From contig SXUJ01000004.1 of the NCBI GenBank assembly GCA_005790565.1, forward strand, positions 1-51,629: a stretch of 51,629 nt of DNA, given 5' to 3'. The position numbers and the translations under genes were made by a program. The stretch's first letter is position 1. Each line of letters starts with the position of its first letter. Shown one piece after another: positions 26,583 to 35,164 of this stretch. This stretch comes from Planctomycetia bacterium. GTDB lineage: Bacteria > Planctomycetota > Phycisphaerae > Phycisphaerales > SM1A02. The notes under the pieces were generated by a model that had not been told where the DNA came from, made no database searches, and saw nothing but the letters and a program-made list of their open reading frames with translations.

Positions 26583-29516
26583 TCAACCGCCGCTACAGAA
26601 GAAGAGCGCGGCTTCGACGCAATAGTCATCCCACGCATCCGAGCAGCAGGTTGGATCAACGCTGCAGACGAAGAGGCAACACGCACTATCGGCGCAGAAG
26701 GGCGTGAGATGCGCGGTATAGCAACCGCCCGTGCGCGGACTGCCACATCCAACGCCACCGCCACATGCGTCGCACACATCGCCAGCGATGCCCGCACAAG
26801 TGTTGTCCCACTCAATCGTGCAGCAGTAATCGTCGATCGCGCAGACATCCTTGCAACACGCCTTGTCGTTGCAATTCGCGTTGTCGTGCGGATAGCAGCA
26901 GGACCCTGCTTCTGGCGTGCCGCACTCAGGTTGCGGGCAGGCGCCATTGGGTCCGTTGCACTCCGGGTTGATCTTCGCTTCCATCGCGCAGAACTGATCC
27001 CACGCGACTTCGCAGCAGATCACATCGAGCAGGCAGACCGCAGCGCAGCACACGGCATCACTACACGCGGGGGTCTCCTTCGCTTCGCAGCACGGACCTG
27101 CGCAATCATCGCCGCAGTCAAGGTCGCACTGCGAGCATGCAGTCTGCGTCCTCGAGAGATCGACGCACGCCTGATCCCACTCCACCGTGCAGCAGTAGTC
27201 ATCCACCGCGCACACTGCGCCGCAGCAACTCGCGTCGTTGCAACTTGGTCGAGCGTGCACTTCGCAGCAGCTACCGCCGCCGATGTCGCCGCAGTCTGGC
27301 ACGCTTGCTGCGCAGCGGAGTAAGGCTTCGTCCGCGCAGAGTTGATCCCAGTCACTGAAGCAGCAGTACATGAATGCGGGATCGTCACAAACGGTCGTGC
27401 AGCACGCCGCGTCGGTGCAACCAGCGAAACCATGCGGCGTGAAGCACGAACCGGAAATCACGAGTCCGCAGCCGCCCTCGCAGGTTTCAATCGCGTCGCG
27501 GACGCAGCCCGTATCCCATTCTCCGCTGCAGCAATACGGGTCGTATCGACAGACCGCCGTGCAGCACACCGAGTCGTTGCAGTTGGGTTTCGTGTGCTCT
27601 TCGATGCAACTGCCTGCGCAGCTATCGCCGCAACCTGGCGTGGCACAGCAGTAGATGCGCGAGAGGGCAGCGCAGGATTCATCCCACGCAATCGTGCAGC
27701 AAGTTTCGTCGATCGAGCAGACGCCCGCACAGCAGGTTTCGTCATCGCATCCAGCATTGGCGTGCGCTTTGAAGCAATCACCAAAGCACGGGCACGGCCA
27801 GCTTGGGCGGGGCACGCAATGGAGTCCAGCGCTCGCTACGCAGTTCACATCCCAGCGCGCAGTGCAGCAAACGGGATCGAGCCGACAAACGATGTTGCAG
27901 CAAGTGGGATCATCGCAACCAGGAGTGGTATGGCCAACGCCGCACTTGCCGCTTCCAGGGCAACCGGCGACGGAGTAACAAATGCCTTGCGCGACATAGA
28001 CGCAGTTCGCGTCCCAGCCCAACTGGCAGCAGTACGGCTCAACCTGACAGACCGCAGTGCAGCAGAATTCATCGGCGCATCCTGGCTCTGGATGGACGAG
28101 GTATGGATCGCCTCGGTTGGGGCAGTTGGGCGGACGATCGCAGAAATTGGATGCGTTCGCCGCGCAGGTTTCATCCCACGCCCGTGAGCAGCAGGTTGGA
28201 TCGAAGTTGCAGATCAGTGAGCAGCAACCAGCGTCGGAGCATCCGGCGATTCGGCTCGGAACGCCACATGGGCGAGAGAGGAACGATCCGCAGGCGCTGC
28301 CGATTTCACACACGCTGTAGGCGTTCAATACGCAGAACATGTCCCACTGCAATTCGCAGCACCGTGGGTCGAAAGTGCACACGCTATCGCAGCACTCGGG
28401 GTCGTAGCAACTTGGTCCAAAGTGTGGATAGAAGCAACTCTCGCTCTCGATGTCGCCGCAACCATTGCAATGGGAGGCGGCGAGATCCGCGCAGCCGGCA
28501 TCCCATTCAAACGTGCAGCAGACGCTGTCGACGATGCAGACTTGTTCGCAGCAACCCGGATCGTCGCACCCTGGTGAGTTGTGCCGCACATAGCAACTGC
28601 CGTAGGCGTCGGAGCAGCTTGGGACGAAGATGGCGCACATCGTCTCCGCTTGACGAGCGCAGGTGTAGTCCCATTCAACCACGCAGCAGAAACCATCCAC
28701 TGCGCAAACATCGTTGCAGCACCGGAAGTCGTTGCAGCCGACGCTCGCATGCGCAGACTTGCAGGCGCCTGCGGTGGGATCGCCGCAGGTGCATTGCGTC
28801 AGCCCACAGTTGGAGTTTGCGGATTGAGCGCAATAGAAGTCCCATCGATCTTCGCAGCAGTACTGATCCGTGGCGCAAACGAGTTCGCAGCACGTCGCGT
28901 CACTGCAGTAGGGACTTGCGTGTTCGTAGCAGCAACTCCCTGCGTTGGGATTGCCGCAGTCTGGGCAGAGTTGATTTGCCCAATCGACGCAGATCTGATC
29001 CCAAGTACTCTCGCAGCAGTGCGCATCAACCGTGCAAACGGTCGAACAGCAGTTGGAGTCGCTGCAACCAGCCGCCTCATGCGGGATCTTGCAGCTGGGT
29101 GCGCCTGGGGCGCCGCAACCGACGCACATCGCATCCGCGAGATTGACGCAACTTTCGTCCCACGCCACGCTGCAGCAGCCAGGATCGGCGGCGCACACGA
29201 CCTCGCAACACGCGCCGTCACGGCATGAGCCGCTTCCGTGCGCGACGAAGCAACTCTCCGCAACTGCGCCGCACGCGGTGCAGAACTTCGATGCGAGAGA
29301 AACGCAGAGTTCATCCCACGCGACAGCGCAGCACATCGGTTCGACGGCGCAGACCGTCGCGCAGCAATTCGGATTTGAACATCCGGCTTCGATGATGCTT
29401 GCCTCGAAGCAACTGTGCGTTGCACTCGAGCAAACGGCCTGCCCGTTGGCGTTCGCGGTGAGCGCGAGTGCCGCAAGGAGGGTGGTGAGGAGGGAGAGCA
29501 GAGAATGAAATCGCAT
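26583..29516 (-). CDS. Secreted cysteine-rich protein with about 17 CC-x-WD repeats
   Basis: 977 residues from the ATG at 29516, which opens a signal peptide (MRFHSLLSLLTTLLAALALT, then ANANGQA). An ATG at 29561 overlaps the upstream metalloprotease stop (ATGA) and would add 15 residues. The rest is about 17 tandem units of roughly 50-60 residues. The consensus is C-x6-C-x3-H-x3-GC-x-D-x2-CC-x2-VC-x2-D-x2-CC-x3-WD-x2-C-x2-A-x4-C, about 10 cysteines per unit, probably disulfide-bonded outside the cell. Examples: CCSTVCTVDAHCCESTWDQI and CCKDVCAIDDYCCTIEWDNT. There is no enzymatic domain. I do not recognise a named family. Units differ at many non-Cys sites, so the array is old. Confidence 0.8.
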   Translation of the reverse strand: MRFHSLLSLLTTLLAALALTANANGQAVCSSATHSCFEASIIEAGCSNPNCCATVCAVEPMCCAVAWDELCVSLASKFCTACGAVAESCFVAHGSGSCRDGACCEVVCAADPGCCSVAWDESCVNLADAMCVGCGAPGAPSCKIPHEAAGCSDSNCCSTVCTVDAHCCESTWDQICVDWANQLCPDCGNPNAGSCCYEHASPYCSDATCCELVCATDQYCCEDRWDFYCAQSANSNCGLTQCTCGDPTAGACKSAHASVGCNDFRCCNDVCAVDGFCCVVEWDYTCARQAETMCAIFVPSCSDAYGSCYVRHNSPGCDDPGCCEQVCIVDSVCCTFEWDAGCADLAASHCNGCGDIESESCFYPHFGPSCYDPECCDSVCTFDPRCCELQWDMFCVLNAYSVCEIGSACGSFLSRPCGVPSRIAGCSDAGCCSLICNFDPTCCSRAWDETCAANASNFCDRPPNCPNRGDPYLVHPEPGCADEFCCTAVCQVEPYCCQLGWDANCVYVAQGICYSVAGCPGSGKCGVGHTTPGCDDPTCCNIVCRLDPVCCTARWDVNCVASAGLHCVPRPSWPCPCFGDCFKAHANAGCDDETCCAGVCSIDETCCTIAWDESCAALSRIYCCATPGCGDSCAGSCIEEHTKPNCNDSVCCTAVCRYDPYCCSGEWDTGCVRDAIETCEGGCGLVISGSCFTPHGFAGCTDAACCTTVCDDPAFMYCCFSDWDQLCADEALLRCAASVPDCGDIGGGSCCEVHARPSCNDASCCGAVCAVDDYCCTVEWDQACVDLSRTQTACSQCDLDCGDDCAGPCCEAKETPACSDAVCCAAVCLLDVICCEVAWDQFCAMEAKINPECNGPNGACPQPECGTPEAGSCCYPHDNANCNDKACCKDVCAIDDYCCTIEWDNTCAGIAGDVCDACGGGVGCGSPRTGGCYTAHLTPFCADSACCLFVCSVDPTCCSDAWDDYCVEAALFFCSGG
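26594..29440 (-). repeat. Array of about 17 cysteine-rich protein repeats
   Basis: Coding repeat of about 150-180 bases. It is diverged at DNA level and recognised from the encoded Cys/Trp-Asp spacing. Unit 13 (CDDPAFMYCC) has a small insertion and unit 9 lacks two N-terminal cysteines; the others keep the pattern. Confidence 0.8.
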
Positions 29517-29557
29517 GGAGAACTGCAAAGAGGAGAGAAGCGCATGCGCGCGAAAGG

Positions 29558-32311
29558 TCATGGTGTCGAGAGAATGCGCACAGCGCCCGCATCGAGGCCT
29601 GCATCGTTGTTGAACGGGATGCCAACGCCTGTCAGGCCGCTGATGGAGCCGAGGGAAAAGCCGAACTGATCGCCAGATTTGGGCACGATGGCTGTGTGCT
29701 CAGTCGAAAAGACCGGAACCTGCGAAGTCGCAAGTTTGCGGAAGGTGAAGACACTTCCCGCGTTCTGCCGGAGTATCCCGTCGACCGTCTGGTCGCGACC
29801 AGGCGCGCCGATGCTGATGACAAGGTCTGTGCCGCTGGAAGCAGCGTTGATGGAGACGCTCGAACCAAACGCGTCGCCTGCTTGCAGGTCCGGTCGAAAG
29901 ATCTTGTTTCGAATCGTCCAGGTGTTCGCGGCCGTTCGCTCCACGAGCCACGCCGCGCCCTTCCCACCGTCGGAGCCCGGTGCGCCGATCAAGAGCCAGT
30001 TGTCGTGAATGTCGACAGCTTCGCCGAATCGATCTCCGATCACTGCTTGTGAGGAGCCAATGGCGATCTTGCGTGGTCCGCCGAACCCCGTCGCGCCCGT
30101 TGTCGCTCGGTAGTAGGTCCACACCGCACCTCGGTCGCTTGAGGTTCCAGGTGCGCCGAAGACCACGAACGCGCGGGTTGGGGTTGACCCGATGGCCGGA
30201 CAGACGGGATCGACCGCCACGCTCCACCCGACTTCGTCGCCGAGCAGGGTTGTTGTCGAACCGCGCAGGTTTCCGCTTTGCACGATCGTGCCAGAATCAT
30301 TCTGGCGGAAGACATACATCGATCCCTTGCCCAAGTTCGAACCAGGGGCGCCGACGAAAACCTGATCCCCCGCGTCGGTGCCAATGCGTGTCATCGCAAC
30401 GGAGAAACCAAAGTAGGCATTGGTTTTGGTGGTATCTGGCGTGATCGCCTGCGGGATCACGCGATGTTTCTGCACCCAACCCGAGCCCGTTTCCTCGTAG
30501 GTATATGCGGCGCCTTCGTTCACCCAATTCGCGCCTGAAGTGGCCTGCGCGCGATACGCACCGGCCACCGCAAGATTTGCACTCGGCACGCTTCCCGCAC
30601 CCTGTCGCTTGAAGACGGCGACGCTGCTCCCGAACATGGCGTACTGTCGTGGATCGCTCGGTCGGAGGACCGCGAGGCCACCCCATGTGGTACCAACGCG
30701 CGCGTAGAGAATCGCCGCTCCCGCAGAGTCCATGGATCCGTCAGCGCCATCATCATGCGGCTCACCCGCGATCATGTATGGAAATGGGTCGGCGTTGCGC
30801 GCGTCCATCGAGACGCTCCAACCCAGCGTGTCGAGAATGTCTGGGTCGATCGAACCAACGACTGGACTTGTGATGGGGCACTCATCCGGAACGCTATTGC
30901 CGTCGGCATCAAGGGAAAGGCCGGTTGCGATGTCGCACGCATCAGGAATGCCGTTGCTGTTGCAGTCGGGAGCCGCGCCGGTGTCGAGTTCATATTGGTC
31001 GTCGATGCCGTTGGCATTGCAATCGCTTTGGATCCCGCCCGAGCAGCGGAACTGCGCAATCGACAGCGCGGTGAGGTTGATCGTGCGCGCGTTATTCGCG
31101 CCCACGCCAGGCGTATTTCCGGCGACACCCGTGGCTACACCGTCATAGACGACGGACGGATTGGAGAAGTGCGGGATGCGAACGCCAGGGTCGTACGCCA
31201 TCACGGTTCGCCAGAGAGATCCCGAGTTTCCGGTGAAGCGGAAACCGACGGAGTAGGGGTAGTAGCCGCCTGTTCCGCAACCTCCACCATCTCCTGGTGC
31301 GTGGCAGCACCCGAAGTTGTGTCCGACTTCGTGCGCGAGCGTGTAGCCGCCGAGGCAGCCGAGATTAGTTGCGCCGAAGCCGGAATTCGGGCTGTTATTG
31401 AAGAGGGCGGCCACGCCGCAAGCACCAGTTCCAGTGGAAACGATGTGCATGAGATCGGCGCCGAGGTCATTGCGCCGCGTGGCCATTCCCGCGTCGGAAC
31501 TGAGCCAATCAAGATCGCTGAACAAGCTCGCGGAACTCGAACGGTCGGTGCTCTCAAGTCCGACGACGCGCACGCGTGTGATGCACCGTGCATTCGACAG
31601 TGCCGTATTGAGATTCGCAATCGCCGCGGCGATTTCCGCCTCAGCGGCCGCGACGCTACCAGCCGCAGTGATGACATCGGTGTTGTAGAAGACGGCAATG
31701 TCGACGAGCCCCGCCGAATCAGCGCAACCGCCTGCGACGCCGCCGTCGGCGGGTTGCTCGTCATCCGTACTCAATCCATGGGCATCGTGCGTCGGATCGT
31801 GTGGCTTCTGGTGTCCACCTTGCCCAAACGGAACATCGAAGGCTCCACCGCAATCGCCAGTATCGGTGAACGGTTCCATGATCTGACTGTCGCGTCCATC
31901 CCCGTGATAGCGAACGCCTTGTTCGCCGCGATGCGCTTCGCCGGAAAGTTGTCCGTGCGTGAACACGATGGCCGCCGACGCAAGTTCACTCTCTTCACGG
32001 AACTGCCATTCGTAGATTCGACCATCGAGCAGCCACCGCTTCTCGACGAGCGTCATGCCAATCTCAACGCCATCGGCAAACGGAAACACCACGGCATCGC
32101 CAATCGCGAGGTCGCGGAACTCATCGACGCTCAACTCGGCAATGCCCTCGTTGCGGACGGCCGCGCGTTCGAAGGCGATCGCTTCGCGTTGCTTGACATG
32201 GTCGATTCGCTTTGGCTCGTCCGCCTCGACGGCGTTCGCGCCAACGAGTGAGAGCGCGACCATGAGTGCCGTGCAAGCAGTGAGTGCGATCGCGCGCGAG
32301 TGTCGACGCAT
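29558..32311 (-). CDS. Secreted zinc metalloprotease with calcium-repeat linker and FG-GAP-like C terminus
   Basis: 917 residues from the ATG at 32311, which begins a signal peptide (MRRHSRAIALTACTALMVAL, then SLVGANAVEA). A propeptide-like region runs to about residue 200. The catalytic domain (about 205-400) carries HEVGHNFGCCH, with zinc ligands His327, His331 and His337 and catalytic Glu328, of the reprolysin-like metzincin group. It is followed by DCNANGIDDQYEL, DCNSNGIPDACDI and DADGNSVPDEC calcium loops (about 435-480), then a 430-residue part with WSVSMD/FGSSVAV/GFSVAM repeats resembling FG-GAP propeller blades. The frame extends to 32434 without support. Its stop overlaps a possible start of the cysteine-rich gene, so the two are probably made together. 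Confidence 0.85.
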   Translation of the reverse strand: MRRHSRAIALTACTALMVALSLVGANAVEADEPKRIDHVKQREAIAFERAAVRNEGIAELSVDEFRDLAIGDAVVFPFADGVEIGMTLVEKRWLLDGRIYEWQFREESELASAAIVFTHGQLSGEAHRGEQGVRYHGDGRDSQIMEPFTDTGDCGGAFDVPFGQGGHQKPHDPTHDAHGLSTDDEQPADGGVAGGCADSAGLVDIAVFYNTDVITAAGSVAAAEAEIAAAIANLNTALSNARCITRVRVVGLESTDRSSSASLFSDLDWLSSDAGMATRRNDLGADLMHIVSTGTGACGVAALFNNSPNSGFGATNLGCLGGYTLAHEVGHNFGCCHAPGDGGGCGTGGYYPYSVGFRFTGNSGSLWRTVMAYDPGVRIPHFSNPSVVYDGVATGVAGNTPGVGANNARTINLTALSIAQFRCSGGIQSDCNANGIDDQYELDTGAAPDCNSNGIPDACDIATGLSLDADGNSVPDECPITSPVVGSIDPDILDTLGWSVSMDARNADPFPYMIAGEPHDDGADGSMDSAGAAILYARVGTTWGGLAVLRPSDPRQYAMFGSSVAVFKRQGAGSVPSANLAVAGAYRAQATSGANWVNEGAAYTYEETGSGWVQKHRVIPQAITPDTTKTNAYFGFSVAMTRIGTDAGDQVFVGAPGSNLGKGSMYVFRQNDSGTIVQSGNLRGSTTTLLGDEVGWSVAVDPVCPAIGSTPTRAFVVFGAPGTSSDRGAVWTYYRATTGATGFGGPRKIAIGSSQAVIGDRFGEAVDIHDNWLLIGAPGSDGGKGAAWLVERTAANTWTIRNKIFRPDLQAGDAFGSSVSINAASSGTDLVISIGAPGRDQTVDGILRQNAGSVFTFRKLATSQVPVFSTEHTAIVPKSGDQFGFSLGSISGLTGVGIPFNNDAGLDAGAVRILSTP

Positions 32312-32579
32312 GTTGATCTGGAGAGGGCGGCGGAGGGACATGGGAAGAAACTCAGGGTTCAAGCGGACAAGCGAGCAGCGGGGGAGATTGGCGCGCATTT
32401 CGAGGAGAGCACCGGCCAAGGGACACGGCCGCAAAGCCCGTTATTGTGCCCTAAATTCGGTCTCAACAGGATGCATCCAATCGGGGAGTTTTCCAAACGC
32501 GTACGGGGCGGAAAGGTCGTGATTTCTTGTGGTTGTGTGCGTGCATCCCTACGCTCAGTGGCGAGGGGAGTTCACCCAT

Positions 32580-33395
32580 TCATCGTGCATTCGCATTGCG
32601 CTGCGGCGACGCGTGCTTTGCGTCGACGACGCTTGCGCCCAATTCGCCAAACTTGCGTTCGCGTCGGGTGAAGTCGCGGATCGCAGCATGGAGGTCGCTT
32701 GCGGCGAAGTCTGGCCAGAGAACATCGGTCACATGGATTTCGGCGTAACTGATCTGCCAGAGCAAGAAGTTCGAAACGCGAAACGATCCCGCGGTTCGGA
32801 CGAGCAGATCCGGGTCAGGAATCCCAGCGGTGTAAAGGTGCTCTGCGATCGTGCGGTCGGTCACATCTTCGGCGCGCAACGATCCTTGTTCCACCTTGAA
32901 GGCAATCTGCTGCGCGGCGGCTGCAATTTCTGTCCGAGAACCGTAATTCATTGCCAAACACAGCGTCAACCCGCGCGACCGAGCGGTCGCTGCCTCGGTT
33001 TCATCAAGCTCATCAAGCACTCGAGGCGGAAGTCCCTCGCGCGATCCGATTCGCCGAAACCGAATGTCTTGCTCCACCATCAGCGGCCGTTCGAGCGCGA
33101 GAAACTCTGCGCAAAGCTCCATCAATCCCGCGACTTCCTCCTTCGGGCGCTTCCAGTTTTCGCTCGAAAACGAATAGAGGGTGAGGGCCTCGATTTTCAA
33201 TCGCACGCACTCCGTCACGATCTTGCGAACGGTGGCTGCGCCCTCGCGATGGCCGACGAGCCGGGGCATGCCCCGAGAGGTCGCCCAACGTCCATTTCCG
33301 TCCATGATCGCGGCAATGTGTCGCGGGAGATGGGTTCGCTGAAGGTCGTCAAGCGGCGCGGGGACAGGTTGGAGACTCGGCGTTCGATGCAGCAT
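32580..33395 (-). CDS. uppS: Polyprenyl (undecaprenyl) diphosphate synthase
   Basis: Makes the C55-type lipid carrier precursor used for cell-wall and surface glycan assembly by adding isoprene units to FPP in cis. 271 residues. Visible motifs: HIAAIMDGNGRWA (catalytic Asp), HREGAATVR, TLYSFSSENWKRP and NFLLWQISYAEIHVTDVLWPDF without the last residue (the Glu of SYAE ligates Mg). The conserved RTxGE motif reads RTAGSFRVSNF, so the Glu and following residue are changed. It lies 14 bases after purA on the same strand and is likely co-transcribed. The C-terminal 25 residues are unconserved. Confidence 0.92.
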   Translation of the reverse strand: MLHRTPSLQPVPAPLDDLQRTHLPRHIAAIMDGNGRWATSRGMPRLVGHREGAATVRKIVTECVRLKIEALTLYSFSSENWKRPKEEVAGLMELCAEFLALERPLMVEQDIRFRRIGSREGLPPRVLDELDETEAATARSRGLTLCLAMNYGSRTEIAAAAQQIAFKVEQGSLRAEDVTDRTIAEHLYTAGIPDPDLLVRTAGSFRVSNFLLWQISYAEIHVTDVLWPDFAASDLHAAIRDFTRRERKFGELGASVVDAKHASPQRNANAR

Positions 33396-33409
33396 CGGAG
33401 GTGTGATCG

Positions 33410-34780
33410 TTAGCGTGCCGCGACCGGCACCTTACGCGCTGATTCGAGCGTTTGCGTTCGCTCAGGTCCGACCGAGACGAGTTCGATGGGCGTGCCCGTG
33501 AACTGCTCAATGAACGCCAGATACTGCTGTGCTTCGTCCGGGAGGTCCGCGCGATCATGGCAATCCGTGAGTTCGCGACTCCATCCGGCGAGCGTCTCGT
33601 ACACGGGGGTGAACTCTGACATGCGCTCCGCATCCGGAACGAACCGATCGGTGACGGTGCCGTCCGCTCTGCGATATCCAACGCACACTTTCAGTTCATC
33701 AAATCCACTCAGCACATCGAGGAGCGTGCACGCGATCGCGTCGGCGCCGCACACCATGGTGGAGTAGCGCACTGCGACAAGGTCGAGCCATCCGCAGCGT
33801 CGTGCTCGACCGGTTGTGGTTCCGTACTCGCGACCGCGCGTGCGAATTCGGTCGCCGGTGGCGTCGAGGAGTTCCGTCACGAATGGACCGCCTCCCACTC
33901 GCGTCGAATACGCCTTCATGATGCCGTAGACCTTGCCGATCGCTCGGCCCGGAACGCCTGATCCTGAGGGAATTCCGAGCGTTGAGCAGTTGGAGCTTGT
34001 GACAAACGGGAACGTGCCGTGGTCAATGTCGAGAAGGCAGGCATTCGCGCCCTCAAACAGCACGCTCCGCCCCTCGCGCATCGCATCGTGCAGGAGATAC
34101 ACGGTGTCAGTGATGTGCGGCCGGAGGCGTTCTCCCGCCGCTGAAAATCGCGCGGCGAGTTCGCGTGGAACGAGTGGCGCGACCTCGCCAGGGTTTGTTC
34201 CGATCGTCGCGCCAAGTGCTTGGAGTTCCGCCATCCGCATGCTGCAAATGGTGTCGAGTTTGCGCTCGAGCAGGTCGCGGTCGAGGAGGTCGCCCATTCG
34301 AATTGCGGTCGATCGCCGAATCTTGTCTGCGTAGGCGGGTCCGATGCCCCGTCGGGTGGTGCCGATCGAGCCGCCATTTCCCTTCGTCCCAGCTCGCTTG
34401 GCAAGCAGGTCTTCGAGTGCTGCGTCCTGATCCTTGTGATAGGGCATGACGACATGCGCACGATCGGAAATGCGCAGATTGCTTCCAACCTCGACACCGC
34501 GCTTGCGAAGTCCTTCGATCTCTTCGAGAATCTTCTCGGGATCAACAACCACGCCATTGCCAACGACATTCGTTTTTCCGTGACTCAAGATGCCACTGGG
34601 AATGAGATGGAGCGCGTATCGCTCGGTACCGACTTGCACCGTGTGGCCGGCATTCGCGCCCCCGTTGTAGCGAACGATGCAGTCATAGCGGGCGGTGAGG
34701 AGGTCGACGATTTTGCCCTTCCCCTCATCCCCCCATTGGAGTCCGACAACAGCAGCGTGAGGGGTAGGCAATGAAGGCAT
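33410..34780 (-). CDS. purA: Adenylosuccinate synthetase
   Basis: Joins IMP and aspartate using GTP, the first step from IMP to AMP. 456 residues. Seen: VVGLQWGDEGKGKIVDLLT (GTP loop with the catalytic Asp and the IMP site), NGGANAGHTV with catalytic His, GTTRRGIGPAYADK, LFEGANACLLDIDHGTFPFV and EYGTTTGRARRCGWLDLVAV. The protein is slightly longer than the usual 430 because of a C-terminal extension (TPIELVSVGPERTQTL onward). guaB lies at the other end of the window, so both IMP branches are represented. A TACAAT element on the minus strand lies 47 bases upstream. Confidence 0.95.
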   Translation of the reverse strand: MPSLPTPHAAVVGLQWGDEGKGKIVDLLTARYDCIVRYNGGANAGHTVQVGTERYALHLIPSGILSHGKTNVVGNGVVVDPEKILEEIEGLRKRGVEVGSNLRISDRAHVVMPYHKDQDAALEDLLAKRAGTKGNGGSIGTTRRGIGPAYADKIRRSTAIRMGDLLDRDLLERKLDTICSMRMAELQALGATIGTNPGEVAPLVPRELAARFSAAGERLRPHITDTVYLLHDAMREGRSVLFEGANACLLDIDHGTFPFVTSSNCSTLGIPSGSGVPGRAIGKVYGIMKAYSTRVGGGPFVTELLDATGDRIRTRGREYGTTTGRARRCGWLDLVAVRYSTMVCGADAIACTLLDVLSGFDELKVCVGYRRADGTVTDRFVPDAERMSEFTPVYETLAGWSRELTDCHDRADLPDEAQQYLAFIEQFTGTPIELVSVGPERTQTLESARKVPVAAR

Positions 34781-34826
34781 TCGGTGATCTCAGGGCGGGG
34801 GGAAGTGAAGAGAGGGACGAGGGCAG

Positions 34827-34832
34827 ATTGTA
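34827..34832 (-). promoter_or_regulatory. Putative -10 element (TACAAT) of purA-uppS
   Basis: TACAAT on the minus strand, five of six consensus bases, 46 bases before the purA ATG. The -35 is poorly matched. Unlike most units here, this would give a leader of about 40 bases. Confidence 0.4.
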
Positions 34833-34945
34833 GGGCAATAAAGATGCTCAAGATCCCGTGAAATGGACTCAAGCCCGTCTGTCTTCTCTCCGATGTGCAG
34901 CGGAGAGGGCCACTGTCCTCAGGTTCCCCGCGTGTGAGCACTGCC

Positions 34946-35143
34946 ATGACCCGAGACGAAGTCATTCGAATCATGTGCCCAAACTTGGGCTGTCAGCGAG
35001 TTCTCGCTGTTCCTGGAAGCGCTCGGGGGAAGCTGGTTCGATGCCGGGGATGTGGCTCGAACATTCGGATCCCGACGCCGCGGCTTGACGCAGGCTCCAT
35101 CCCGTCGGCCGCGGAGAAGACAAAGGGTCGCGAAGCCGCGTGA
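34946..35143 (+). CDS. Small zinc-ribbon protein
   Basis: 65 residues from the ATG at 34946 (another ATG at 34973). The core is CPNLGCQRVLAVPGSARGKL followed by VRCRGCGSNIRIP: two cysteine pairs about 20 residues apart, the pattern of the short planctomycete zinc ribbons in which an 'RVPxSARGKLVRC' strand precedes the second knuckle. Such domains often sit at the N terminus of larger proteins; here it is alone. Function unknown. It ends 21 bases before hemW and is divergent from purA. Confidence 0.6.
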   Translation: MTRDEVIRIMCPNLGCQRVLAVPGSARGKLVRCRGCGSNIRIPTPRLDAGSIPSAAEKTKGREAA

Positions 35144-35152
35144 CGGTGACCG

Positions 35153-35158
35153 TAGACT
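35153..35158 (+). promoter_or_regulatory. Putative -10 element (TAGACT) of hemW unit
   Basis: TAGACT ends 6 bases before the GTG at 35165, consistent with a leaderless start. No -35 box. Confidence 0.38.
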
Positions 35159-35164
35159 GAGTCG

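Noticed and set aside
26151-29146. Long plus-strand frames (26151-27323, 27342-28187, 27803-29146) over the cysteine-rich gene
   Set aside because: They are mirror images of the repeat coding on the minus strand: the same period, Arg/Thr/Ser-rich translation, no signal peptide or family motif.
30755-32251. 498-residue plus-strand frame over the metalloprotease
   Set aside because: It is opposite a gene with a full zinc site and signal peptide; the product has no recognisable domain and is a G+C-driven shadow.
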